Part shown: one piece after another, positions 44,719 to 52,870 of the stretch | Layout: each line of letters starts with the position of its first letter | Numbering within the stretch: position 1 is the stretch's first letter | Origin: Fictibacillus arsenicus | GTDB taxonomy: Bacteria; Bacillota; Bacilli; Bacillales; Fictibacillaceae | Length of the DNA stretch: 64,000 nucleotides | Reading direction: 5' to 3' | NCBI RefSeq assembly: GCF_001642935.1 | Contig: NZ_CP016761.1 | Span: 2,728,001 to 2,792,000 of the forward strand | Position numbers and translations under genes: made by a program | The notes under the pieces: generated by a model | What the model was told of the DNA's origin: nothing | The model's input: only the letters and a program-made list of their open reading frames with translations | The model's database searches: none

Positions 44719-45431
44719 TATTGAGGCTCCTCTAATTTATACCCTAGTCCTCTTATCGTTTTAATATAGATCGGCTTTCTTGTATTCATCTCAATTTTCT
44801 CCCGAAGATGGCTGATATGAACATCCACAATTCTGGTATCTCCGACAAAATCATAGTTCCAGACAGCTGACAAAAGTTGTTCCCTAGAAAGAACCCGCCC
44901 TTTATGTCTCGCAAGGTACACTAGCAATTCAAATTCTTTTGGTGTTAATTCCAGCGCTTTCTCTTTAAAATACGCTTCATAATTTTCAGGGTAAATATCT
45001 ACCTCTCCAATTTGAAGATGTTCCACTTCATCTTTTTTATGTTTTTCTGCACCAGGTTCCGCTGCTGCAGTCCGGCGGAGAATCGCCTTCACTCGTGCAA
45101 CTACTTCTCTTGGACTGAATGGTTTTGTCATATAGTCATCAGCGCCTAATTCAAGACCGAGCACTTTATCAAATTCATCATCTTTAGCTGTCAGCATAAG
45201 AATTGGAATGTTTAATTTTTTTGAGCGCAGCTCTTTGCAGACTTCCAGCCCGTCCATTTCTGGAAGCATTAGATCTAGTATGATCAGGTCAGGAATTTCG
45301 CTTTCTGCTTTTTCTAGTCCGTTTTTGCCATCCATTGCTGTTACTACTTGGAATCCTGCTTGTTCTAGATTGAATTGCAACAATGTTGAAATTGAAATTT
45401 CATCTTCTACAACGAGTAACTTTTGGCTCAT
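44718..45431 (-). CDS. phoP: Phosphate regulon response regulator PhoP
   Basis: An OmpR-type regulator of 237 aa. The receiver domain has the phospho-acceptor Asp in LIILDLMLPEMDG and the conserved lysine in TKPFSPREV. The C-terminal winged helix (about 137-235) ends TIRGLGYKLEEPQ. It controls phosphate-starvation genes with PhoR. Upstream lies repeat copy G; no mdh read-through is expected because of terminators. Confidence 0.95.
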   Translation of the reverse strand: MSQKLLVVEDEISISTLLQFNLEQAGFQVVTAMDGKNGLEKAESEIPDLIILDLMLPEMDGLEVCKELRSKKLNIPILMLTAKDDEFDKVLGLELGADDYMTKPFSPREVVARVKAILRRTAAAEPGAEKHKKDEVEHLQIGEVDIYPENYEAYFKEKALELTPKEFELLVYLARHKGRVLSREQLLSAVWNYDFVGDTRIVDVHISHLREKIEMNTRKPIYIKTIRGLGYKLEEPQ

Positions 45432-45574
45432 TCAAATTCCCACCTTTATAGCGACTTTTACAAATTTATCATACTATGTTTTTGTTAGTGTGTACAAAAA
45501 ACGATAAATTTTCATACTTGCTTAACATTTTCTTTACATATTTTTTACATTCACAATTCTGTTTTTCTTAATCT

Positions 45575-45756
45575 TTGTTGTTTTATAAGGCATTGTCATC
45601 GCTGAATAGTTGATTTGAGCGTAAGGTGTGAGACTCCTGCGGGACAGGCGGGCAGGTGAGACACTTATAAGTGAAACGTACGAATGTGGCTCACCGCCTG
45701 CCCCGCGGAAAGCGAGCACCTGGAGCGGAAATCAACCGCTTTAATTAGCAATAAAG
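45575..45756 (+). repeat. Intergenic palindromic element, copy G (core-only type)
   Basis: The ends TAGTTGATTTGAGCGTAAGG and GGAGCGGAAATCAACC flank the core GGCAGGTGAGACAC/GTGGCTCACCGCC. The outer inverted repeat is degraded. It lies between phoP and the MaoC-like gene, upstream of the phoP promoter region. Confidence 0.88.
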
Positions 45757-45789
45757 CACTACGAAACAACCTTCACAAAAAAAAATAAA

Positions 45790-45809
45790 ACCCTTTCTTC
45801 AGAAAGGGT
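45790..45809 (-). terminator. Terminator after MaoC-like gene
   Basis: The stem ACCCTTTC/GAAAGGGT with loop TTCA and a long T-rich run on the minus strand, at the gene's stop. Confidence 0.88.
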
Positions 45810-45810
45810 C

Positions 45811-46287
45811 TTAAAAATTATCCATCGTATTTGATGTAATGGGTTTTGGCGGATATGGAGGGCAAACTTGAAGTTCTGCGTACAAAACTTCAGCCCCTTC
45901 TTCATTTTTTGCAGCTGCTTTCATAGCAACCAAATGATTATCCCTGTCTACTTCTGTAATTTCAAACAAGAATGTTAGTTTTGAATAATGATATACGGGT
46001 TTTACAAAATGAAAGTTTGATTGTGTAATTGAGCTTCCTGGGCCAGGCAGGTATTTTGATACTGCCGAAGTTACCATCCCCATCAGCATAATTTGCGGTA
46101 CTATAGGCTTTTTAAATGGTGTAAGTGTCGCATAATCATGCTGTATAAAGAGAGGGTTGTTATCGTTTGTTAACCCTAGATAAAGCAAAAGGTCTTTATC
46201 TTCAATCGTTTCTTGCATCTCGAGTTTCTCTCCGGCCTGGATTTCATTAATTTTCCTGCCAAGCTTTCTCTTTTTTCCGATCAGCAC
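45811..46287 (-). CDS. MaoC-like hot-dog fold dehydratase
   Basis: A 158-aa protein with MaoC/R-specific enoyl-CoA hydratase features: YLGLTNDNNPLFIQHDYA matches the catalytic D-x-N-P-x-H region, with Asn and Asp/His positions present (NDNNPLFIQHD). The substrate is unknown; a fatty-acid or PHA-related enoyl thioester is possible. The GTG start follows AAGGGGGAA. A strong cre-type site overlaps its 5' untranslated region, so catabolite control is likely. It is separated from mdh by a terminator. Confidence 0.78.
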   Translation of the reverse strand: MLIGKKRKLGRKINEIQAGEKLEMQETIEDKDLLLYLGLTNDNNPLFIQHDYATLTPFKKPIVPQIMLMGMVTSAVSKYLPGPGSSITQSNFHFVKPVYHYSKLTFLFEITEVDRDNHLVAMKAAAKNEEGAEVLYAELQVCPPYPPKPITSNTMDNF

Positions 46288-46303
46288 TTTAGTTCCCCCT
46301 TAA

Positions 46304-46318
46304 TGTTAACGCTTTCAT
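46304..46318. promoter_or_regulatory. Catabolite-responsive element (cre) upstream of MaoC-like gene
   Basis: ATGAAAGCGTTAACA on the minus strand fits the CcpA consensus WTGNAANCGNWNNCW at every position. It lies 17 bp upstream of the start codon, a position suited to repression by blocking transcription. Confidence 0.75.
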
Positions 46319-46330
46319 TGTAATAGGAGA

Positions 46331-46358
46331 AAAGATTCGGGACAAGCTCCCGAATCTT
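46331..46358 (-). terminator. Terminator after mdh
   Basis: The perfect 11-bp stem AAGATTCGGGA/TCCCGAATCTT with loop CAAGC, immediately after the mdh stop; the trailing T-run on the minus strand is short. Confidence 0.75.
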
Positions 46359-46366
46359 CTTTTTCA

Positions 46367-47305
46367 TTATGCCAGAACTTTCATTACAGCCTTTACAGAT
46401 TCTGCTGATTGATCAAGTGCAGATTTTTCTTCAACTGTTAGCTCTAATTCAATGATTTCTTCTAGACCGTTGCCGCCTAGGATTGTTGGTACTCCAAGGC
46501 AAATTCCGTTATAGCCATATTCACCTTCTAAGTAGGCGATTGAAGGAAGTACTCTGCGCTGATCCTTCACGATGGCTTCAACCATTTCAACTAATGAAGC
46601 CGCTGGTGCATAATAAGCAGATCCGTTGCCTAATAAGTTAACGATTTCACCGCCGCCTTTACGCGTGCGCTCAACAATTGCGTCCAGACGTTCTTTTGAG
46701 ATTAATTTTTCTAAAGGAATACCACCCGCATAAGAGTAGCGGACTAAAGGAACCATGTCATCACCATGTCCGCCAAGAACGAAACCAGTTACGTCTTTTA
46801 CAGAAAGGTTTAACTCCATAGCAACAAAAGTACGGAAACGAGCTGTATCAAGAATTCCAGATTGACCGATTACACGCTGTTTAGGGAACCCAGACTCTTT
46901 TAACACAGTATAAGTCATGGCATCAACTGGATTTGTTAATACGATAATTGTACAGTCAGGAGAATGTTTAACGATTTCCTTTGTAACACTCTTCATGATT
47001 CCCGCATTCGTATTGACAAGATCATCTCGGCTCATACCAGGTTTGCGTGCGATACCAGCAGTGATAACTACAACATCAGAACCAGCTGTATCAGCGTAAT
47101 CGCTAGTACCCGTAATGGCAGCGTCAAAACCTTGAACAGGACTTGCTTCCATCATGTCGAGCGCTTTCCCTTTTGTCGGGTTCTCCATTTGAGGAATATC
47201 AACTAATACGACATCCCCGATTTCTTTTTGCCCTAAAATGAAAGCAGTTGTTGCCCCGGTAAATCCTCCACCAATAACTGAAATCTTTTTACGCTTGTTA
47301 GCCAT
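46367..47305 (-). CDS. mdh: Malate dehydrogenase
   Basis: NAD-dependent malate dehydrogenase of the LDH-like type, 312 aa. The nucleotide-binding [15 protein letters not shown] and NAD-selecting Asp (VVLVDIPQ) are at the N-terminus. The catalytic histidine is in [12 protein letters not shown], and the substrate arginines in [17 protein letters not shown] precedes the ATG. It is the third gene of citZ-icd-mdh. A cre-like stretch around AGAAAACGTTTACT lies in its 5' region. Confidence 0.97.
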   Translation of the reverse strand: MANKRKKISVIGGGFTGATTAFILGQKEIGDVVLVDIPQMENPTKGKALDMMEASPVQGFDAAITGTSDYADTAGSDVVVITAGIARKPGMSRDDLVNTNAGIMKSVTKEIVKHSPDCTIIVLTNPVDAMTYTVLKESGFPKQRVIGQSGILDTARFRTFVAMELNLSVKDVTGFVLGGHGDDMVPLVRYSYAGGIPLEKLISKERLDAIVERTRKGGGEIVNLLGNGSAYYAPAASLVEMVEAIVKDQRRVLPSIAYLEGEYGYNGICLGVPTILGGNGLEEIIELELTVEEKSALDQSAESVKAVMKVLA

Positions 47306-47383
47306 GTCATTCCCTCCAGAAACATTATAGAAAACGTTTACTAAACTAAATTCAGCAAAGCCCCTAATTAAAGGGGCCGTTGC

Positions 47384-48652
47384 TTACATATTTTTAATTA
47401 GTTCGTCTGCAAACTCAGAACATTTAACTTCTGTAGCACCATCCATCAAACGTGCAAAGTCATATGTTACTACTTTACTTGCAATTGTATGTTCCATAGA
47501 TGAAAGAACTAGTTTAGCTGCTTCTCCCCACCCTAAGTGTTCTAACATTAGTACACCTGAAAGGATTACAGATGAAGGGTTTACTTTATCAAGACCTGCA
47601 TACTTCGGTGCAGTACCGTGAGTTGCTTCAAAAATAGCATGTCCTGTTTCGTAATTGATGTTTGCTCCAGGAGCAATTCCGATTCCGCCAACTTGAGCAG
47701 CAAGAGCATCAGAAATATAGTCACCGTTCAGGTTCATTGTTGCTACTACGTCAAATTCAGCTGGACGAGTAAGAATCTGCTGTAAGAAGATATCAGCGAT
47801 TGAATCCTTAACGATGATCTTGCCTGCAGCTTCTGCATCAGCTTGTGCTTTGTCAGCTGCATCCTTGCCGCTTTCTTCAGCAATACGGTCATATTGAGCC
47901 CAAGTGAATACTTTGTCACCGAATTCAGCTTCTGCCAGCTCATAACCCCAGTTTTTAAAAGCTCCTTCAGTGTATTTCATGATGTTTCCTTTGTGAACAA
48001 GTGTTACACTCTTGCGGCCTTCGTTGATCGCATATTGGATCGCAGCACGCACTAGACGCTGTGTACCTTCAGAAGATACAGGCTTAATACCAATTCCTGA
48101 TGTTTCAGGGAAACGGATTTTGTTAACACCCATTTCATCTTGAAGGAATTGAATAAGCTTTTTCACTTCGTCAGAACCGCTCGCATATTCTATACCTGCA
48201 TAAATATCTTCAGTATTCTCACGGAAGATAACCATGTTAGTATCTTCAGGACGTTTTACCGGTGAAGGTACACCTTTGAAATATTGAACAGGACGTAAGC
48301 AAGTGAATAAATCTAATTCTTGTCTTAGTGCTACGTTTAGAGATCTGATTCCTCCGCCGACTGGTGTAGTTAAAGGTCCTTTAATCGCAATTATGTAATC
48401 ACGAATAACATCTAAAGTCTCTGATGGAAGCCATTCTCCCGTTTGGTTAAATGCTTTTTCTCCAGCAAGAACTTCTTTCCAAACAATCTTTTTCTCACCG
48501 TTATATGCTTTTTCAACAGCAGCTTCTAATACTCTTGAAGCAGCAGCCCAGATATCTGGTCCAGTTCCGTCACCTTCGATGAAAGGGATAATCGGCTGGT
48601 TTGGTACATTCAACACTCCGTTGTCAACTGTAATACGTTCTCCGTTAGACAT
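47384..48652 (-). CDS. icd: Isocitrate dehydrogenase (NADP)
   Basis: The TCA-cycle enzyme converting isocitrate to 2-oxoglutarate, 422 aa. [12 protein letters not shown] and the serine segment [11 protein letters not shown] match NADP-Icd; the C-terminal part has [16 protein letters not shown] and [15 protein letters not shown] precedes the ATG. It lies between citZ and mdh with about 110 and 78 bp gaps. A GC-rich hairpin after its stop (GGCCCCTTTAATTAGGGGCT) could reduce read-through into mdh. Confidence 0.97.
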   Translation of the reverse strand: MSNGERITVDNGVLNVPNQPIIPFIEGDGTGPDIWAAASRVLEAAVEKAYNGEKKIVWKEVLAGEKAFNQTGEWLPSETLDVIRDYIIAIKGPLTTPVGGGIRSLNVALRQELDLFTCLRPVQYFKGVPSPVKRPEDTNMVIFRENTEDIYAGIEYASGSDEVKKLIQFLQDEMGVNKIRFPETSGIGIKPVSSEGTQRLVRAAIQYAINEGRKSVTLVHKGNIMKYTEGAFKNWGYELAEAEFGDKVFTWAQYDRIAEESGKDAADKAQADAEAAGKIIVKDSIADIFLQQILTRPAEFDVVATMNLNGDYISDALAAQVGGIGIAPGANINYETGHAIFEATHGTAPKYAGLDKVNPSSVILSGVLMLEHLGWGEAAKLVLSSMEHTIASKVVTYDFARLMDGATEVKCSEFADELIKNM

Positions 48653-48763
48653 TCTAAATTCCTCCTATTTCTGCAAATACATTTACCATACTAGTCTACT
48701 AAAAAACATAGTGAAAAGAGAAGAAGAATCCCTTCTCTTTTATAAATGATTGTTTTTTTTTGC

Positions 48764-49879
48764 TTATCTTTGCTCTAATGGAACGAATTGCTGCATATCA
48801 GGTCCGATATACTCAGCACGCGGACGGATCAGACGGTTATTTTCATACTGCTCCAAGATGTGTGCGATCCAGCCGGAAACACGGCTGATAGCAAAGATTG
48901 GCGTAAATAAATCATGATCAATACCCAGGCTGTGATAAACACTCGCAGAGTAGAAATCTACGTTTGGAAGCAAGCCTTTCTTTTGCTTTAACGTTTCATC
49001 AATCTTTACACTCATTGTATACCATTTTTCTTCACCAGTTATTGAAGTTAACTGCTTAGACATCTCACGCAAATGCTTCGCACGAGGATCTCCATTTTTG
49101 TATACACGGTGTCCAAAGCCCATAATCTTTTGCTTATTTTCAATAGCTTTATCCAAGTATGATTCAACGTTTGCTTCTTCACCGATCTCAGAAAGCATCT
49201 TCATAACTTGTTCATTTGCTCCGCCATGAAGCGGCCCTTTAAGAGCACCGATTGCAGCTGTGATTCCTGAGTAGATATCGGAAAGTGTCGCAACACATAC
49301 ACGTGCTGTGAAAGTAGAAGCATTTAATTCATGGTCTGCATGCAGTACAAGTGCCTTATTAAAAGCAGTTTCAGAAATTTCATCAGGTTCTTTACCTGTT
49401 AGCATATATAAGAAATTAGCAGCATAGCTTAACTCTTTTTTAGGAGATAAAGGATCTTTTCCATCTCTAATACGTGCAAATGCCGTAACTAGTGAAGCCA
49501 TTTGCGCCTGAAGACGGATGGCTTTTTTATAATTCCCTTCCGTAGACATATCCTCTGCATCCTTATCATACATCGCAAGTGTAGACACGATTGTACGCAA
49601 AACTGTCATTGGATGTGCGTTCTTCAAAGGAAGCGATTTCATTTGTTCCAACAATTCTGCAGGAAGCTCACTCGCTTCTGAAAGCTCTGTTTTAAACTCA
49701 TCTAATTCAGATTGGTTAGGCAGTTTACCATTCCAAAGCAAGTATACAACTTCCTCAAAAGTTGCATAATCAGCTAAGTCATCAATGCTATACCCTCTAT
49801 AGGTTAATACATCATCAATGATAGAGCTGACAGAAGATGTTGTTGCAACAATTCCTTCTAATCCTCTTGTAGCTGTCAT
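48764..49879 (-). CDS. citZ: Citrate synthase
   Basis: A type II-like short citrate synthase of 371 aa, the entry enzyme of the TCA cycle. Catalytic pieces are clear: the histidine in LKGPLHGGANEQVM, GFGHRVYKNGDPR, and the aspartate in LPNVDFYSASVYHSLG. GGAGAG precedes the ATG. It heads the citZ-icd-mdh cluster, with a good promoter about 150 bp upstream. In B. subtilis CcpC and CcpA control this operon; no CcpC box was fixed here. Confidence 0.97.
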   Translation of the reverse strand: MTATRGLEGIVATTSSVSSIIDDVLTYRGYSIDDLADYATFEEVVYLLWNGKLPNQSELDEFKTELSEASELPAELLEQMKSLPLKNAHPMTVLRTIVSTLAMYDKDAEDMSTEGNYKKAIRLQAQMASLVTAFARIRDGKDPLSPKKELSYAANFLYMLTGKEPDEISETAFNKALVLHADHELNASTFTARVCVATLSDIYSGITAAIGALKGPLHGGANEQVMKMLSEIGEEANVESYLDKAIENKQKIMGFGHRVYKNGDPRAKHLREMSKQLTSITGEEKWYTMSVKIDETLKQKKGLLPNVDFYSASVYHSLGIDHDLFTPIFAISRVSGWIAHILEQYENNRLIRPRAEYIGPDMQQFVPLEQR

Positions 49880-50026
49880 GGCTATCTCTCCTTTTTTTTT
49901 CTGTTATTCTCTCTTCTCCTTTAATTGTTTCATTTTTTTAAAAATAGAAAGAGCTTACATTTTTCTTCTCAAAAAAAGAGAGAAGAAAATGAAAGACTAT
50001 TTAAAGGAAATGGGACATACACATCA

Positions 50027-50055
50027 ATTATAAACAAAAATCTGATTTTTGTGAA
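50027..50055 (-). promoter_or_regulatory. Predicted sigma-A promoter of citZ
   Basis: TTCACA and TATAAT separated by 17 bp on the minus strand. The leader to the citZ start is about 140 nt and contains an AGAAGAAAA/TTTTCTTCT inverted repeat. Confidence 0.65.
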
Positions 50056-50088
50056 CGGATAACGCTTAATTCATGCTTATTAAGGTGA

Positions 50089-50547
50089 TTATGCTGTAAA
50101 CATTCCAACTATTTTCATGGCAAGATATGCAATGCCTGCACCAATTAACGGACCTACAGCAACTCCTTTAAAGAGTGCCACTGCAAGTATTGTACCAAAC
50201 ACTAAAGCAGCGGTAATATGCGGGTCATTTTGAAGCAGCACCAGCCCTCTGCTTGCGATCACAGCCACGAAAATACCCGATAGCAGTGCAATCCATGCAT
50301 AGAAAGAACGTAGTGATTCCTGCAGCTGTTTGTACCCGATATCACCTGTTGCAATAGGAATTAATACCGCTATCGTAATAATGGTGACTCCCCAATTTAT
50401 ACCTTTTTGCTGTATTACTGAAAACCATTTATCACCTAAACCAGTAAATTTTAACACTAATAAAAATACGATCGCGATCATGAGGGATTGGTTCTTTGCG
50501 GCCACCCCTATAATTAATAGACCAATTAAAAAAAGTAATGATTCCAT
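50089..50547 (-). CDS. ytwI: DUF441 membrane protein YtwI
   Basis: A 152-aa integral membrane protein with about four or five hydrophobic helices and the DUF441 pieces GVAAKNQSLMIAI and GINWGVTIITIAVLIPIATG. The function is unknown. AAAGGAA precedes the ATG. It is divergent from ytvI and upstream of citZ, as in B. subtilis. Confidence 0.88.
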   Translation of the reverse strand: MESLLFLIGLLIIGVAAKNQSLMIAIVFLLVLKFTGLGDKWFSVIQQKGINWGVTIITIAVLIPIATGDIGYKQLQESLRSFYAWIALLSGIFVAVIASRGLVLLQNDPHITAALVFGTILAVALFKGVAVGPLIGAGIAYLAMKIVGMFTA

Positions 50548-50594
50548 AAAAAATTCCTTTCTATTTTAAGTAACAAGAAAGCAGGTGATTAACC

Positions 50595-51710
50595 TTGCAG
50601 CCCTATATGGTACAGCGGATTATCCGCTTCAGTTATATTATTATAATTGCTGCCGCTCTTATTTTTACAAGCTATTATGTTTCCGCCATCCTTTATCCAT
50701 TTATTGCAGGTGCCTTAATTGCACTTATTATAAATCCATTTGTAGGATTTTTATCATATCGTTTTAAAATGAACAGGGCACTTGCTGTTATTATTTCGAT
50801 TATAGCTCTTCTCGGGCTACTGGTCTTAATTCTCACCTTGCTTATCCAGGAAATGATGACTGGATTTGCTTATATTGCTCATGAACTGCCTTCTTATATT
50901 CAGGAGCTTGTCTTTTATTTTGAGAATTACTTTAAAACCCAAGTACTCCCCCTCTATCATGATTTACTTTCTATATACAGTAAATTAGGTACTGATCAGA
51001 AAGAAACCGTGATGGATAACATAGAAAAAATCGGAACAGGTATCACAACGAACGTAACTGGCATTACGCAGGCTGTTATTAATAGTGTGTCATTGATGAT
51101 AGTGAGTTTGCCTACCTTTTTAACTGTATTTATTTTTTCTCTGCTGGCAGCATTTTTTATAAGTAAGGACTGGTATCGATTAACCGGTTTTTTAACAGGC
51201 ATCTTTCCTGAGAAACTTACGTTTACTGTTAAAACGGTATATTTCGAGCTTAGAAAAGCTCTATTTGGCTTTTTGAAAGCACAGCTGACTTTGATATCGA
51301 TAACAGCCTTCATCGTTTTAATCGGTCTTCTAATTCTGAGAATTGATTATGCCGTTACGATCTCTGTTTTGATAGGTGCTATCGATCTTCTTCCTTACTT
51401 AGGAACAGGAGCTGTTTTTCTCCCATGGATCGCATATTGCTTTTTAACTGGCAACTACACACTTACCATTGGGTTATCTATTCTTTATGGAGTTGTTGTT
51501 ATACAAAGGCAGGTCATGGAGCCAAAACTGCTTGCCCAAACGATAGGTTTGGATCCACTGGCTACATTAGCCGCACTATTTGCAGGATTTCAGCTGTTTG
51601 GATTCGTCGGTTTGATTATAGGTCCTGTCTTCCTAGTTGTTATCCGTGCATTATATGAAGCAAAATTCTTTCATGAAATCTATCAATTTATTATGAAACC
51701 AGTAAAATAA
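50595..51710 (+). CDS. ytvI: Sporulation membrane protein YtvI (AI-2E transporter family)
   Basis: A 371-aa protein of the AI-2E/PerM family with about seven or eight helices; FIFSLLAAFFISKDWYRL and ATLAALFAGFQLFGFVGLII are typical. The TTG start (QPYMVQRIIRFSY) is used with AGGTGA upstream. It is known as a sporulation-associated protein in B. subtilis; the transported substrate is unknown. It is convergent with fxsA across repeat copy H. Confidence 0.88.
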   Translation: MQPYMVQRIIRFSYIIIIAAALIFTSYYVSAILYPFIAGALIALIINPFVGFLSYRFKMNRALAVIISIIALLGLLVLILTLLIQEMMTGFAYIAHELPSYIQELVFYFENYFKTQVLPLYHDLLSIYSKLGTDQKETVMDNIEKIGTGITTNVTGITQAVINSVSLMIVSLPTFLTVFIFSLLAAFFISKDWYRLTGFLTGIFPEKLTFTVKTVYFELRKALFGFLKAQLTLISITAFIVLIGLLILRIDYAVTISVLIGAIDLLPYLGTGAVFLPWIAYCFLTGNYTLTIGLSILYGVVVIQRQVMEPKLLAQTIGLDPLATLAALFAGFQLFGFVGLIIGPVFLVVIRALYEAKFFHEIYQFIMKPVK

Positions 51711-51722
51711 ATATAAGCTAAT

Positions 51723-52015
51723 TTCTAAAAGATTGATGCTTTTGAACATTTTTTGTTGAGTCGGCTTCTTTGACTAGTTGATTGGAGAGCAAGGTGCGAG
51801 ACTCATGCGTGCCAACCACCTGAATATACTTCTTGCAAGGCATGCGACGAGGAACACGCTTCGATGCTGTTTTGCTTGTAGACACAGGAGCACACAAACT
51901 TCCTAGAGGTGAGACTCCTAATGGTGCAAAGCCCAAGGAGGCTCACCGCCAGCCCCGCGGAAAGCGAGCAACCTGGAGCGGAAATCAAATTCTACAAATA
52001 GCAACAATGCTTGCA
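51723..52015 (+). repeat. Intergenic palindromic element, copy H (core plus GGCATGCGACG module)
   Basis: The left end CTAGTTGATTGGAGAGCAAG is intact; the right end GAGCGGAAATCAAATTC has lost pairing. The module CGTGCCAACCACCTGA, GCAAGGCATGCGACG, GTAGACACAGGAGCAC matches copies B and D. The core pair GGTGAGACTCC/GGAGGCTCACC is kept. The outer repeat AAAAGATTGATGCTTTTGA...GCAACAATG is visible. It lies in the ytvI 3' untranslated region before the terminator. Confidence 0.9.
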
Positions 52016-52034
52016 AAAAACTGCCTAAATATAA

Positions 52035-52067
52035 AAAAGAACGTCTGCACGCTGCAGCGTTCTTTTT
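52035..52067. terminator. Bidirectional terminator between ytvI and fxsA
   Basis: AAAAGAACG pairs with CGTTCTTTTT across a loop that contains a further GCACGCTGC hairpin. A-runs and T-runs flank it, so both convergent genes can end here. Confidence 0.82.
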
Positions 52068-52080
52068 AAATAAAGGAAAT

Positions 52081-52476
52081 CTATGGCCGCCTAATAATAT
52101 AAAACTGCCCTGATTTTATTTTATTATAAAGTTTAGCTTTGAGCCAAATCTTCACTGCTTTTCGAATCGGAGGGAACAGCAGAGAGAATCCCGCAAAGTC
52201 TGTTAGAAATCCAGGTGTTAAGAGCAATGCACCACCTACTAGAATACAGGCACCGTCAAGGACTGCATCTCCTGGCATCTGGCCGCTTGCCATCTGCATT
52301 CTAATTTTGTTTATCGTCTCTGTTCCTTCTCTTTTTGCAAGAAAAGCTCCTATTATTCCTGTTAAAAAGATAATAGCTATAGTAGCTGGAATTCCGATAT
52401 ACTGTCCTGCAAAAATGAAAAGTCCAACTTCGATGGCTGGCACAAGAATAAAAATAAGCAATAAAATTCTAAACAT
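52081..52476 (-). CDS. fxsA: FxsA family membrane protein (YtzA)
   Basis: A 131-aa membrane protein of the FxsA family with an N-terminal pair of helices (ILLLIFILVPAIEVGLFIFA) and a further helix region containing LLTPGFLTDFAG, the family hallmark. In E. coli FxsA affects phage F exclusion; the native role is unknown. The start MFRILLLIF is chosen after GGTGA; a longer frame adds a hydrophilic stretch without ribosome binding site. It lies between pyk and ytvI as in B. subtilis. Confidence 0.88.
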   Translation of the reverse strand: MFRILLLIFILVPAIEVGLFIFAGQYIGIPATIAIIFLTGIIGAFLAKREGTETINKIRMQMASGQMPGDAVLDGACILVGGALLLTPGFLTDFAGFSLLFPPIRKAVKIWLKAKLYNKIKSGQFYIIRRP

Positions 52477-52569
52477 ACTATATTCACCGCTTTCACTCGA
52501 CAAAGAAAAGAGGGCATCTTCTTGTCTTGCTGCTTCTTTTTTTGTCTTTAATAGTACATGTTTACGTAT

Positions 52570-52600
52570 GAAAAAAGAGAAGGTTTCGGCCCTTCTCTTT
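52570..52600 (-). terminator. Terminator upstream of fxsA (pyk transcript end)
   Basis: The stem AAAGAGAAGG/CCTTCTCTTT with loop TTTCGGC and a T-run on the minus strand. Repeat copy I lies between the pyk stop and this terminator, so the repeat is probably transcribed. Confidence 0.85.
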
Positions 52601-52628
52601 ATATTTTAGCTTTTTTCTAAGAATCTTC

Positions 52629-52836
52629 TCTAAAAGATTGTTGCTTTTGAATAATTTGTTTCTTTCTCTTCTTTGGCAAGTTGATTGGAGCGCAAGGTGC
52701 GAGACTCCTGGGGGATCAGCGGGACAGGTGAGACACCTCAGGGCACAAAGCGCCGAGGAGGCTCACCGCACGCCCCCCGGAAAGCGAGCATCCTGGAGCG
52801 GAAATCAACGACTTTCAAGAGCAACAAAGTTTGCGG
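52629..52836 (+). repeat. Intergenic palindromic element, copy I (core-only type)
   Basis: The best-kept short copy. Ends AAGTTGATTGGAGCGCAAGG and GAGCGGAAATCAACGAC; core GACAGGTGAGACACC and GAGGAGGCTCACCGC; outer inverted repeat AAGATTGTTGCTTTTGAA...TTTCAAGAGCAACAAAG. It lies in the pyk 3' untranslated region. Confidence 0.92.
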
Positions 52837-52870
52837 AAACACCCTTCTCTAAAGCTATAAAACTTACTTA

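Noticed and set aside
49989-50033. 14-residue peptide upstream of citZ on the plus strand
   Set aside because: No convincing ribosome binding site, and it lies in the citZ leader on the opposite strand.
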